Shown: positions 45,444 through 53,194 of the stretch, one piece after another
Layout: each line of letters starts with the position of its first letter
Numbering within the stretch: the first letter of the stretch is position 1
Assembly: GCF_014252955.1 (NCBI RefSeq)
Contig: NZ_JACMIA010000001.1
Coordinates: 1,426,001-1,490,000 of the forward strand
Source: Stappia sp. 28M-7
GTDB taxonomy: Bacteria > Pseudomonadota > Alphaproteobacteria > Rhizobiales > Stappiaceae
Direction of reading: 5' to 3'
DNA length: 64,000 bases
Made by a program: the position numbers and the translations under genes
The notes under the pieces: model-generated
The model's input: the letters and a program-made list of their open reading frames with translations, nothing else
The model's database searches: none
Told to the model about the DNA's origin: nothing

Positions 45444-46820
45444 ATGGCCAGGAAGCCTTTCGCCAGAACGGTCCGGCCGGCGGGCAAGACAACCCGGTTC
45501 CGGGTGGTTGCCGGCATCCTTGCGGCCTGGCTCGCGCTGTTCCTCGTCATCGTCGTGTCGAGCGGCATTTCTGTCGGCGACCGCATTGTCGCCTATATCG
45601 ACATCATTCGCGGCAACACGTCGAGCGCCCTCAAGATCGCCCTGGTCTATGCGGAGGGCGACGAGGTCAACAGCTTCACCAACGGCGCCCGGCTCGCCGC
45701 TGCGAAGGTCAACGCCTCCGGCGGCATTCTCGATCAGGATCTCGAGCTTGTCCTGTATAGCGAGGAGGTGGCCTATGGTGACGGCGGCTTCGAGGCGACG
45801 GTCGCGCGCACCATGCGGCTTGCCGGCGAGGTAGCGAACCAGAACGGCCTGTTCGGGGTGATCGGCCACGAGTGGTCCGACACGGCTGTCACCGCGAGCG
45901 CGATCTACAACCGTAACGACATTCTGTATCTTGCCACCCACGCGACGGCTTCCTCGCTGACCAATCACGGGTTCTCGCTGCTCTTTGCCCTGCAACCGGA
46001 CAACAGCGACAATACGGAAATGGTCGCGCGCTATGCGCTTGCAACCGGGTTGAAGCGCTTCCTCGTGCTCACCGACAAGAGCGATTACGGCAAGGAGGCG
46101 GGCGACTTCTTCAGCGCGGTCGCGACCTCGCAGGGCGGCGACGTGGTGTTCCGCGGCTATCTGCCGGGGAGCCGGGGGTCGATCGACCAGCTGATCATGT
46201 TCATCCTCGACAACAATGTCTTCGGCCGGGGCGACTACGACGCGTTCTTCGTTGCCTCCGCGCTGTCGCACGATACGGCCGAGTTCATCCGCAGGGCGCG
46301 CGAGCTCGGCCTCCCGCAGCCGGTGCTCGGCCTGGAATACATGTTCTCCAACACCGTCGAGACCCTTGTCGGCAAGCAGAACATGAAGGACGTTGTCGGC
46401 GTCTCCCTCTTCGACAGCGAAAGCGTCACGGATCTCTCGATGGTCTTCGTCAACGAGTACCGCAGCAAGTACGGCATGATGCCGGACCTCAGCGCGGCGC
46501 TCGGCTATGATGCGGTGATGCTGTTGAAGGAGGTCACCGAGCGCACTGGCTCGCGGGACCCGCGCAAGATCGCCGACGCGCTGAAGGTTGCGCGTTATGG
46601 CGTGCCGTTCGAGGGCGTTACGGGTAAGCTCGTGTTCAATACGAGTGGACTTATCACCGACACCGACGTCTTCGTCGTGCGCCACGACGGGACGCGGTTC
46701 CAGACGGTGGCGAGCTACCGCAAGCCGCTGGAGTGGTCGGCAGAGCATATCAGGACCGGCGGGGACGATGGCGCGCTGATATCCGATCCCGCCGCCAAAA
46801 GGGAGCACACCGTGCCATGA
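45444..46820 (+). CDS. Membrane-tethered branched-chain amino acid-type solute-binding protein
   Basis: This 458-residue protein begins with a basic stretch and an uncleaved-looking membrane anchor (about residues 20-41). A type I periplasmic binding fold of the Leu/Ile/Val-receptor family follows, with ALVYAEGDEVNSFTNGARLA at the start of lobe 1 and FGVIGHEWSDTAVTASAIYN in the ligand cleft region. No lipobox or clear signal-peptidase site is seen, so it probably stays anchored. No ABC permease or ATPase genes are nearby, which is unusual for this family and suggests sensing rather than transport. The RBS AGGTAGG overlaps the end of the SPFH gene. ATGA overlap links it to the next gene. Confidence 0.85.
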   Translation: MARKPFARTVRPAGKTTRFRVVAGILAAWLALFLVIVVSSGISVGDRIVAYIDIIRGNTSSALKIALVYAEGDEVNSFTNGARLAAAKVNASGGILDQDLELVLYSEEVAYGDGGFEATVARTMRLAGEVANQNGLFGVIGHEWSDTAVTASAIYNRNDILYLATHATASSLTNHGFSLLFALQPDNSDNTEMVARYALATGLKRFLVLTDKSDYGKEAGDFFSAVATSQGGDVVFRGYLPGSRGSIDQLIMFILDNNVFGRGDYDAFFVASALSHDTAEFIRRARELGLPQPVLGLEYMFSNTVETLVGKQNMKDVVGVSLFDSESVTDLSMVFVNEYRSKYGMMPDLSAALGYDAVMLLKEVTERTGSRDPRKIADALKVARYGVPFEGVTGKLVFNTSGLITDTDVFVVRHDGTRFQTVASYRKPLEWSAEHIRTGGDDGALISDPAAKREHTVP

Positions 46821-47038
46821 CGCTCTTCGTCAATCCGTGGATCCTGTTCATCTGGGTGATCGCCAGCTGGATCATCGGCATGCTGGGCCGCGACACCCGC
46901 TTCGGCTTCGTCGGCAACTTCCTGGTCGCCTTCCTGTTCAGTCCGGTCGTCGGCATCATCGTCTTGCTGGCCTCCGACCGCTGGACCGGTCTGGGCAGCC
47001 GGCGCCGCGATCCGCGCCACCGCTCGGGCCGCGTCTGA
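46817..47038 (+). CDS. Small membrane protein, 73 residues
   Basis: The start ATG overlaps the stop of the binding-protein gene (ATGA), which decides this start over an upstream in-frame one. Two hydrophobic segments (about residues 5-22 and 29-52) are joined by a short charged turn with GRDTRFGF, and the tail is basic (GSRRRDPRHRSGR). It is not a family I recognise. As third gene of the SPFH operon it may be an accessory subunit of that membrane complex. Confidence 0.7.
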   Translation: MTLFVNPWILFIWVIASWIIGMLGRDTRFGFVGNFLVAFLFSPVVGIIVLLASDRWTGLGSRRRDPRHRSGRV

Positions 47039-47074
47039 ACGGTTCCGCAAGGCCCGCCTGACGAGCGCCGCGCG

Positions 47075-47097
47075 AGGCCGCAATCCGTCAGCGGCCT
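47075..47097 (+). terminator. Weak hairpin after the SPFH operon
   Basis: AGGCCGC and GCGGCCT form a 7-bp stem around a 9-base loop, about 40 bases after the last + strand stop. No U-tract follows, so termination here is tentative. Confidence 0.3.
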
Positions 47098-47133
47098 TCG
47101 CACCCGCGTGGGGCGGTATCCCGTTTCCCGTTG

Positions 47134-47175
47134 CAAACGAAAACGCCGCGAACGCTGGCTCCAGCATTCGCGGCG
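47134..47175 (-). terminator. Rho-independent terminator of the DUF697 gene
   Basis: Bases 47144-47175 form a strong stem of at least 13 pairs (CGCCGCGAACGCT against AGCATTCGCGGCG, one G-U/mismatch) with a short loop. On the minus strand it is followed by a T-rich run (TTTTCGTTT). It sits about 70 bases past the stop of the minus-strand gene. Confidence 0.75.
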
Positions 47176-47246
47176 ATCGTGTATTCGAAGGGGCGAGGGG
47201 CAGCGCCAGTGATAAAGCCGCCCCGATCCCCCGTCAGCATAAGTCG

Positions 47247-47885
47247 TCAGGACGCCTTGGCAACCGTCTCCTCGACGGTCTCGGCCGCCGCCTCGGCGCC
47301 GCTCTTGGTGCGGTCGCGCGCGCGCTTGGCCAGTTCCTTGCCCTTCTCGAACTGCTCCTTGTAGAAGGCGCGCATCTTGCTGGCGTCGAAGTCCATCAGC
47401 GAGCCGCCGTCCTCGTAGTGGCGGGCAATGGAGCGACCGACCGCGTAGGTCGAGGCGCCTGCCACGACCGGCAGCGATACCATGCCGACCATCCAGCCGA
47501 TGCCGGGGATGAGCTTGGTGGCGCTTGCCGCGACCGCATAGCCGGCCCCGTAGCCGAGCACGCCGCCGGCCAATGCGTAGATCACCTTGCGGCCCATCTT
47601 GTCGGAGAAGGGCTTGCCGTAGAGCTGCGACAGCTTCTGGATCATGCGCATCTGGATCGCCACCACTGCGGCGATGTCGAAGATCGCCACCGGAACGATG
47701 CTGGCCGCCACGGAGGCAAGCACATAGTCCTTCGTCAGGCTCTCTGCCGTGAGCTGGCGGGCGATGTCGTCGTCGGACAGCGTTGCCGCTTCCGGAGCCT
47801 CACCCTCGATCACGTCCTCCACGTCCGCCTCGATATCGGCGTCGCTTGCTGCGGCAGTCTTTTCGGCAGTGCTCTTGGTTGCCAT
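47247..47885 (-). CDS. DUF697/YcjF-like membrane protein
   Basis: This 212-residue protein has an acidic, Ala-rich N-terminus (about 1-45). A DUF697-like core follows: a hydrophobic stretch around residues 57-80 (VPVAIFDIAAVVAIQMRMI), an amphipathic linker KLSQLYGKPFS, and Gly/Ala-rich membrane segments around 103-145. The C-terminal 50 residues are charged and helical. It resembles the core of the neighbouring protein at 48072-48800, so the two look like distant paralogues. The family has no settled biochemical function. Confidence 0.7.
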   Translation of the reverse strand: MATKSTAEKTAAASDADIEADVEDVIEGEAPEAATLSDDDIARQLTAESLTKDYVLASVAASIVPVAIFDIAAVVAIQMRMIQKLSQLYGKPFSDKMGRKVIYALAGGVLGYGAGYAVAASATKLIPGIGWMVGMVSLPVVAGASTYAVGRSIARHYEDGGSLMDFDASKMRAFYKEQFEKGKELAKRARDRTKSGAEAAAETVEETVAKAS

Positions 47886-47993
47886 CCAAACTCTCCTGGT
47901 ACAGTCCGAAGGCGCCTGATGCGCGAGGATCCGAAATGCTGCCGCCGGAAGCGGGCTGAACGATTTCCGGGAAATTCCGACGTTACGGTACCC

Positions 47994-48006
47994 TTTCGAA
48001 TCGAAA
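47994..48006. repeat. Short perfect palindrome upstream of the DUF697 gene
   Basis: TTTCGA-A-TCGAAA lies about 110 bases upstream of the minus-strand start at 47885. It could be an operator or chance; nothing else supports a function. Confidence 0.3.
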
Positions 48007-48071
48007 AAGGAAAGGGTTGCAACCTGTTGCGGGCCTCGTTTCGGCGCGATTTTCGCCGGCTTGAACCCGTT

Positions 48072-48800
48072 TCAGTTTCCGGCACCGTCGACGGGCTCGC
48101 CGCGCTCCAGCCGCTCCAGGAAGACGTCGCCGATCACCCGCGTTAGTCCGACGGCGGCGGCGGCGGTCACGGTCATGCCGACAAGGTTCGGGCCCGGAGC
48201 CATCCTGAGCAGGCTGGTCGTGGTGAAGCTGGCGATGCCCGGCGCGCCGACGCCAGCCAGCAGCGATAGGGCAATCCGGCCGCTGCGGTCGCGGTCGAGC
48301 GGGATCTTGTAGCAGCGTGACAGTTCCCGCAGCATCCGCGCCACCAGTGCGGCGACGGCGGCAAGATCGACCCAGGGCAGCGGCACGAAGCCGGCGATCC
48401 CTGCCAGCGTCGAATGCCGCTCGATGATCAGCCGCGCCCGGGCCCGGCGCAGCGCACTGCCGGTCGGCGGTCGCGTTGCCAGGGCGCGTCCCTTGGGCGG
48501 CGGCGCCTGCGTGCGTTCCGCATCTTCCCGTTCCGCGGTGGTCTGAGCCTTGCCTTCCGGCTGCCCGCCAGAGGTCGTGGCAGAGGCGTTGGCAGGAGCC
48601 TCAGCCCGCGCGTCGGCCTCCGGGGCGGGGGCTGACTGCGGCGGCGCGGCCTTGGCGGCAGCCTTGCTCGCCGGCTCGCTTGCCGGCGGGGGAGAGGGGG
48701 GCTGCGCCTGCGGGGTATCCTGCGCCTGCTCCGCCTCGTGCATCTCGCGGCGGATGTCGTGGATCGTGCGCTGCAAGGTCCTGGGGAGTTTCCGGCTCAC
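48072..48800 (-). CDS. DUF697-domain membrane protein with Pro/Ala-rich N-terminal region
   Basis: The 242-residue reading starts at a GTG (48800) whose GTGA overlaps the stop of the ParA gene. Residues about 20-110 are low-complexity, rich in Pro, Ala, Glu and Gln and probably disordered. The C-terminal half is a DUF697-like core with GFVPLPWVDLAAVAALVARM, an ELSRCYKIPLD linker and a Gly/Ala-rich hydrophobic segment. Coupling to a ParA-type ATPase suggests a membrane partner for it. Confidence 0.75.
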   Translation of the reverse strand: MSRKLPRTLQRTIHDIRREMHEAEQAQDTPQAQPPSPPPASEPASKAAAKAAPPQSAPAPEADARAEAPANASATTSGGQPEGKAQTTAEREDAERTQAPPPKGRALATRPPTGSALRRARARLIIERHSTLAGIAGFVPLPWVDLAAVAALVARMLRELSRCYKIPLDRDRSGRIALSLLAGVGAPGIASFTTTSLLRMAPGPNLVGMTVTAAAAVGLTRVIGDVFLERLERGEPVDGAGN

Positions 48801-49453
48801 GCGCTGCGCACCTTTCGTGTCGCCAGCAGGGCCTCGACCTCGCCGGCCAGTTCCTGCACGTCCTGCGCCGCCGCGCCGTCCGGCTGGGTCAGCGTCGGCG
48901 TTGCGCCATAGAGCGCGGCCTCCGCATAGGACACCCGGTTCTGCAGCTCCTGCCGCAGCAGCGGAAAACCGGCTTCCTCCAGCTCGGCGCGGATGTGGCG
49001 GGCGATCACGCTGCCCCGCGTCGTCTGCGTCAGCACGCAGCGGAAGGTCGGGGCCCAGCCCTGCACGCCCGCCATCAGCAGACCCACCGTGTCGGTCATC
49101 CGGTCGACATCGAGCGGCGACGGCTTGACCGGGATCAGCACCAGGTCGGCGACCGCAAGGCCTGCCGCGGTGATCTCGCTGTCGAAGCCCGGCGTGTCGA
49201 CGACGATCAGGTCGTAGTCGCCTGCCTGCTCCTTGACCGCTTTCCACATGTCGCGGTCGGCGCGGGCGATCACCGGAAGTCCTCCGAGCGCCTGCTCGCG
49301 CGCCGCCAGGCGCAGTACGGAATGCTGCGGGTCGGCATCGACCAGCAGGACGCGCCAGCCGCGCATCCGCCAGTTGACGGCAAGGCAGCTGGCAAGCGTC
49401 GACTTGCCGCTGCCGCCCTTCAGCGACGCGACGGTGATAACCTGCGCGCTCAT
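48797..49453 (-). CDS. ParA/MinD-type ATPase
   Basis: This 218-residue protein has the deviant Walker A KGGSGKST at residues 12-19, Walker B-like LIVVDTPG and the switch segment LLVDADPQHS, all typical of ParA-family ATPases. No ParB or centromere-like repeats are visible nearby, so this is an orphan ParA of the kind that positions other cargo. The RBS AAGGGGG lies about 10 bases before the ATG on the minus strand. The downstream gene overlaps its stop (GTGA), which suggests the DUF697 protein is its functional partner. Confidence 0.88.
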   Translation of the reverse strand: MSAQVITVASLKGGSGKSTLASCLAVNWRMRGWRVLLVDADPQHSVLRLAAREQALGGLPVIARADRDMWKAVKEQAGDYDLIVVDTPGFDSEITAAGLAVADLVLIPVKPSPLDVDRMTDTVGLLMAGVQGWAPTFRCVLTQTTRGSVIARHIRAELEEAGFPLLRQELQNRVSYAEAALYGATPTLTQPDGAAAQDVQELAGEVEALLATRKVRSA

Positions 49454-49489
49454 GGCCGAAACGCCCCCTTAAGCTGATTCCCCGTTTGC

Positions 49490-49511
49490 ACTGCGTTAAC
49501 TATAGCGCAGT
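49490..49511. promoter_or_regulatory. Inverted repeat between divergent parA-like and glycosyltransferase genes
   Basis: ACTGCG and CGCAGT flank a 10-base AT-rich centre (TTAACTATAG) in the 206-base divergent intergenic region. It lies 37 bases upstream of the ParA-type start. The AT-rich core could hold a -10 element; an operator role is speculative. Confidence 0.35.
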
Positions 49512-49659
49512 TCGCAGGGGCGGGATGCCCATCCGGCGAGCAGGTCCGACTGTTCATGGCGCGCGGTTCTTCGGGCGCGCTTGCGCTCATCGCCCTTCTC
49601 CGACAAGAACGCATACGCCGGGGTGCGCTCCCCGTCTTCGTGCCGCCCGGGATCCCTTA

Positions 49660-51489
49660 ATGTCGCTCACACTCGTCACCGCCGCCGATGCCGCCTTTGC
49701 GCCGACGCTGGCCCAGTATCTGGCAAGCGTGAAGGCGCGCGGGCTCGACAGCGATGCGCGCATCGCCGTCTACGATCTCGGTCTCGACCCGGGCGAGCGG
49801 GGACGCCTTGCGACGCGGTTTCCGTTCGCGGAATTCCTGCCCTTCAGTCTCGTTCCCTATCCCGCCCATGTGGCGCCCTCGGCGGGCACTTATGCCTGGA
49901 AGCCGCTTGTGATCGCCGATGCGGCGGAGCGGTTCGGCGGGCGGATCTTCTGGTTCGACAGCGCAACGCTCTTCCACGGCACGCTTGCAGAGCCGCTCGC
50001 CGAGCTTGCCCGCTGCGGCGTCTACACCCTTTCCGGCCAGTCGAACCTGGCGCAGCGCTGCGCCGCCGACGTGCGCGCCCGCCTTGCCGTAGAGCCGGCC
50101 TTTCTCGACCGCCGCATCCGCGTCAGCGGCGTCGTCGGTTTCGACCTGGAGCAGCCCACGGCTCGCGATATCCTCATCGACTGGGCGGAGCTGGCGCTGG
50201 CCCCTGCGGTCTTCACCCGCGCCGACCGGGCCAGCCACAACACCGACCAGGCGATCCTTTCGATCCTGCTGTTCCGGGCCGAGGCGGCCGGCCGCCTGGT
50301 GCTGAACGACGGCGATATCGACATCAGTTCGCCGCGTCCGGTGCGCTGGATGAGTTCACGCAACAAGCTCGATCCGGCCCGCCCGCGCTGGACCGATCCG
50401 CTCGCCCGCCTCTGGTATCGGCTCTACAAGGCCGGCGACCGGGCGAACCTGCGCTGGCAGGATTTCTACCGGCGTCGCATCCTCGGCATGCACCGTTGGC
50501 CGAAGGAGAACTTCCGCACCTACGTGATGCGCGCGGGCGATGCCGCGCCAACGCCGGTGCCGTGCCCTGCGCTCAGCTACTACGCCGATCCCTTCCTGTG
50601 GCGGCGCGACGGGCGGCTCTGGCTCTTCGTGGAGGAATTCCGTTATCCCGAGCAGCTCGGCCGCCTCGTTGCCATGGAGCTCGGCGAGGACCTGCGGCCC
50701 GGACCGTTGATGCCGGTCCTGCCGCTGCGCGAGCACGCGTCCTATCCCTTCCTCTTCGAGGCGGACGGCGCGCTCTACATGCTGCCCGAGACCTGCTCGC
50801 TGCAGGCGCTCGACCTCTATGTCTGCGACCGGTTCCCCGACCGATGGCGCCGGGTGCGGCGGATCTTCGAGCAGGCGGATGCCGTCGACAGCGCGCTCTT
50901 TCGCCATGACGGCGCCTGGTGGATCCTCACCTGCGGCAAGCCGCTGGGGCAGGACGGCGCGCGCACGCTGGCCCTCTACCGCAGCGAGGATCTGCTGACC
51001 GGCACGTTCGAACCGCACCCGGTCAATGCCGAGGGCATCTTCGCCGATGGGGACTACGGCTTCGGCCGCGGGGCGGGCAGCATCCTGCGCGACGAGACCG
51101 GCCTTCTGCGCGTGATGCAGAAGAACCTGACCTATTACGGGCAGGGCGTAGAGGTTCGCCGCATCACGCGCCTTGATGCGGGAGGCTACCGCGAGGAGCC
51201 GGCCGAGAGCGACCATCCGCTGGCGCGTCTCGCGGAGCTTGCCTCGCCGCACCACATCGCCCTGCATGACGAAGTCGTCGCCTTCGACGTGCGCGCCCGC
51301 GTCGGTTTCGTCTCAGGACTGCCGTGGATCGGCCGCCGGCTCAATGCGCTCGACCCGGCGGCCAAGCGTTTCCTGTCGGGCGCGCCCGGGCTTGCTGGGG
51401 AGATCGCTGCGGCCGTCAGCGCGGCGTGTCGCCGCCTGCGGCCAGTCGATGGCCGCCCACCGTCCAGCGATCCGCCATGTGACGGATGA
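49660..51489 (+). CDS. Glycosyltransferase-like protein with C-terminal beta-propeller-type domain
   Basis: This is a 609-residue protein. The first 220 residues look like a GT-A type sugar transferase region (SLTLVTAADAAFAPTLAQYL; IFWFDSATLF as a DxD-like site; ASHNTDQAI). From about residue 290 the sequence resembles the glucosamine inositolphosphorylceramide transferase N-terminal/GH43-like propeller family (YYADPFLWRRDGRLWLFVEE and repeated D-x-W blades). It probably acts in surface polysaccharide or glycolipid assembly. ATG 49660 is chosen because the conserved region begins immediately after it; upstream codons in frame lack similarity. Its 3' end overlaps the convergent gene at 51416 by 74 bases. 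Confidence 0.7.
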   Translation: MSLTLVTAADAAFAPTLAQYLASVKARGLDSDARIAVYDLGLDPGERGRLATRFPFAEFLPFSLVPYPAHVAPSAGTYAWKPLVIADAAERFGGRIFWFDSATLFHGTLAEPLAELARCGVYTLSGQSNLAQRCAADVRARLAVEPAFLDRRIRVSGVVGFDLEQPTARDILIDWAELALAPAVFTRADRASHNTDQAILSILLFRAEAAGRLVLNDGDIDISSPRPVRWMSSRNKLDPARPRWTDPLARLWYRLYKAGDRANLRWQDFYRRRILGMHRWPKENFRTYVMRAGDAAPTPVPCPALSYYADPFLWRRDGRLWLFVEEFRYPEQLGRLVAMELGEDLRPGPLMPVLPLREHASYPFLFEADGALYMLPETCSLQALDLYVCDRFPDRWRRVRRIFEQADAVDSALFRHDGAWWILTCGKPLGQDGARTLALYRSEDLLTGTFEPHPVNAEGIFADGDYGFGRGAGSILRDETGLLRVMQKNLTYYGQGVEVRRITRLDAGGYREEPAESDHPLARLAELASPHHIALHDEVVAFDVRARVGFVSGLPWIGRRLNALDPAAKRFLSGAPGLAGEIAAAVSAACRRLRPVDGRPPSSDPPCDG

Positions 51490-52405
51490 CGATGGTGTTG
51501 TTGCGGCTCTCGGGCGTGCCTTCGCCGCTGTTGACCTTACCCAGGCTGTTGGCCCGGTAGAACGATTGGCGGGTGATCATCTGGAAGCCCGCACGTGCCG
51601 CCGGCACCACGTATTTGCGCGCCGCGCAATGGCCGGAGATCCACACGTCGTCGACATAGAACGCGGACGGCGGGGCGCCGCGATGGGTCAGCATCCCCTC
51701 CATGTCGGGAAAAAAGCGCGGCCGCACCAGATAGCCGGAAAACCCTTGCAGGATATCGATCTCGTAGCGCTTGCGCAGCCGGCGAGCGCGGATCGGTGCG
51801 GGCGGTTGCATGTAGAGATTGCTGCGGATCGTCGTCGGGCGGTCGGTCAGGTCGGCCGGCACCACCCAGCCGGAGAGGCCGATGGCCGCATCCCGGTCGA
51901 CCTCCGCCTCGCTCGCCAGCACCTTCAGGAAGTCCGGCGGATAGATCCGGTCGTCGTCTACCACCACGATGGCGGCATCCGCATCGAGAGCTGTGAGGCT
52001 CGGAAACAGCTTCGTCGCCGGGCCGAAATCCTCGCAGCGCACGATGGTGACCGTCGCAAGCGCAGACAGCCACTCGGGGATCTCGTAACCGCAGTTCTCC
52101 CGGCGCGAGTGATGCGGCACGTTGAGACGGATTTCCGCCGGCGGCAGCGACTGGTCGAGCAGGCTCTTTAGCGTCATGCCGATATGCTCGATGCGGCTCG
52201 GGATCGTCGTCAGCGTCACCACCGGGCCGCGAGACGTTGCCGCCTGCGCCTTTCTATCCAGCTCGGCGATGTCGCGCCGTGCCAGCCTGCGCGTGCGGAA
52301 CAGGTCGGCAATCAGCGTCTCGCCTTCGAAGAAGTCGTGGACGGCGATGGCCGTGGCGACACCGCCGCCGATGGCTGCGAGCGAGAGCGGTAGAACGAAG
52401 GACAT
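51416..52405 (-). CDS. Putative glycosyltransferase, GT2-like
   Basis: This 329-residue protein has an N-terminal hydrophobic segment (residues 3-22). A nucleotide-sugar transferase-like fold follows, with VVTLTTIPSRIEHIGMTLKSL, the metal-binding DDDRIYP (Asp triad) and FYVDDVWISGH, an ED/DD acceptor-side motif. It probably modifies an envelope glycan. The RBS GAGGAAAG precedes the ATG. The gene overlaps the convergent glycosyltransferase-like gene tail to tail and lies 39 bases from the DUF2585 gene upstream. Confidence 0.75.
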   Translation of the reverse strand: MSFVLPLSLAAIGGGVATAIAVHDFFEGETLIADLFRTRRLARRDIAELDRKAQAATSRGPVVTLTTIPSRIEHIGMTLKSLLDQSLPPAEIRLNVPHHSRRENCGYEIPEWLSALATVTIVRCEDFGPATKLFPSLTALDADAAIVVVDDDRIYPPDFLKVLASEAEVDRDAAIGLSGWVVPADLTDRPTTIRSNLYMQPPAPIRARRLRKRYEIDILQGFSGYLVRPRFFPDMEGMLTHRGAPPSAFYVDDVWISGHCAARKYVVPAARAGFQMITRQSFYRANSLGKVNSGEGTPESRNNTIVIRHMADRWTVGGHRLAAGGDTPR

Positions 52406-52444
52406 GGAACTCTTTCCTCGGCCTTTTGTCGGCTGCCTCGGCGC

Positions 52445-53014
52445 TCAGAGCGCCTGTTGCCACTCGCGGATCGCGTCCACGGGCCAGACCAGCATCAGCA
52501 CGTTGAGGGTGAGGTTGTCGCGGATGACGGCGAGCGCGACCAGCTCCATGGCGATGGCCAGCAGAACGGTCACCCAGACCGGCAGGCGCAGCGCCATCCA
52601 GAAGCCGACCAGCATCCACACCACGTCGAAGACCGAGTTCAGCACGCTGTCGCCGGTATAGCCGGCCGCGATGGTTGCCTCGCGGTAGCGGTCGATGATC
52701 CAGGGGCTGTTCTCGACGATCTCCCACACCGCCTCGATGACGATCGAGCCGACCGCCCGCCAGCCCATAGAGAGCCGGGGCGTCAACAGGTGGAACAGCC
52801 CGTAGAACAGCATCCCGTGGATGATGTGCGAGGGGGTGTACCAGTCGGAGATGTGCTGCGAATTGTCGGAGGAGGTGACGTCGGCGGTCCACAGCTTGAT
52901 CTCGCCGCAGGTGCAGATCGGCACCCGCCCCATGGCGAGCAGGATGATGGCGGTCAGCGCGATCAGGGCGAGCGCGACGAGAAGGGGGAGGGCGCTTTTT
53001 CGCGAAAGCGTCAT
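52445..53014 (-). CDS. DUF2585/UPF0314 membrane protein
   Basis: This 189-residue polytopic protein has about four to five hydrophobic segments. It carries the family's conserved soluble patches [34 protein letters not shown] and [15 protein letters not shown]. The family is common in Rhizobiales and relatives and has no established function. It probably shares a transcript with the glycosyltransferase gene 39 bases downstream and is divergent from prfC. Confidence 0.88.
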   Translation of the reverse strand: MTLSRKSALPLLVALALIALTAIILLAMGRVPICTCGEIKLWTADVTSSDNSQHISDWYTPSHIIHGMLFYGLFHLLTPRLSMGWRAVGSIVIEAVWEIVENSPWIIDRYREATIAAGYTGDSVLNSVFDVVWMLVGFWMALRLPVWVTVLLAIAMELVALAVIRDNLTLNVLMLVWPVDAIREWQQAL

Positions 53015-53194
53015 CGACGGGGTTCCTGCGTTGGGGCAGTTTCGGGAGAAGGGCTTCGCATGAGCCGCCAGCTATGGGCGGTAACGCGGCCATGCGCAAG
53101 CGGCACTGGAATTTGCCGGCGCAAGCGACTAGACCTCTGTCCACGAAAAGCGGGCCGCAACCGGCACCGCGCCACGAAATTCCATGGAGAGCGC

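Noticed and set aside
45444-46820. Calling the solute-binding protein part of a standard amino acid ABC importer
   Set aside because: No permease or ATPase gene lies nearby and the protein is anchored by an uncleaved-looking helix instead of a cleavable signal or lipobox.
52457-53194. In-frame open region upstream of prfC
   Set aside because: It runs antisense through the DUF2585 gene and lacks similarity. The RF3 start with GGAGAG at 53195 is clear.
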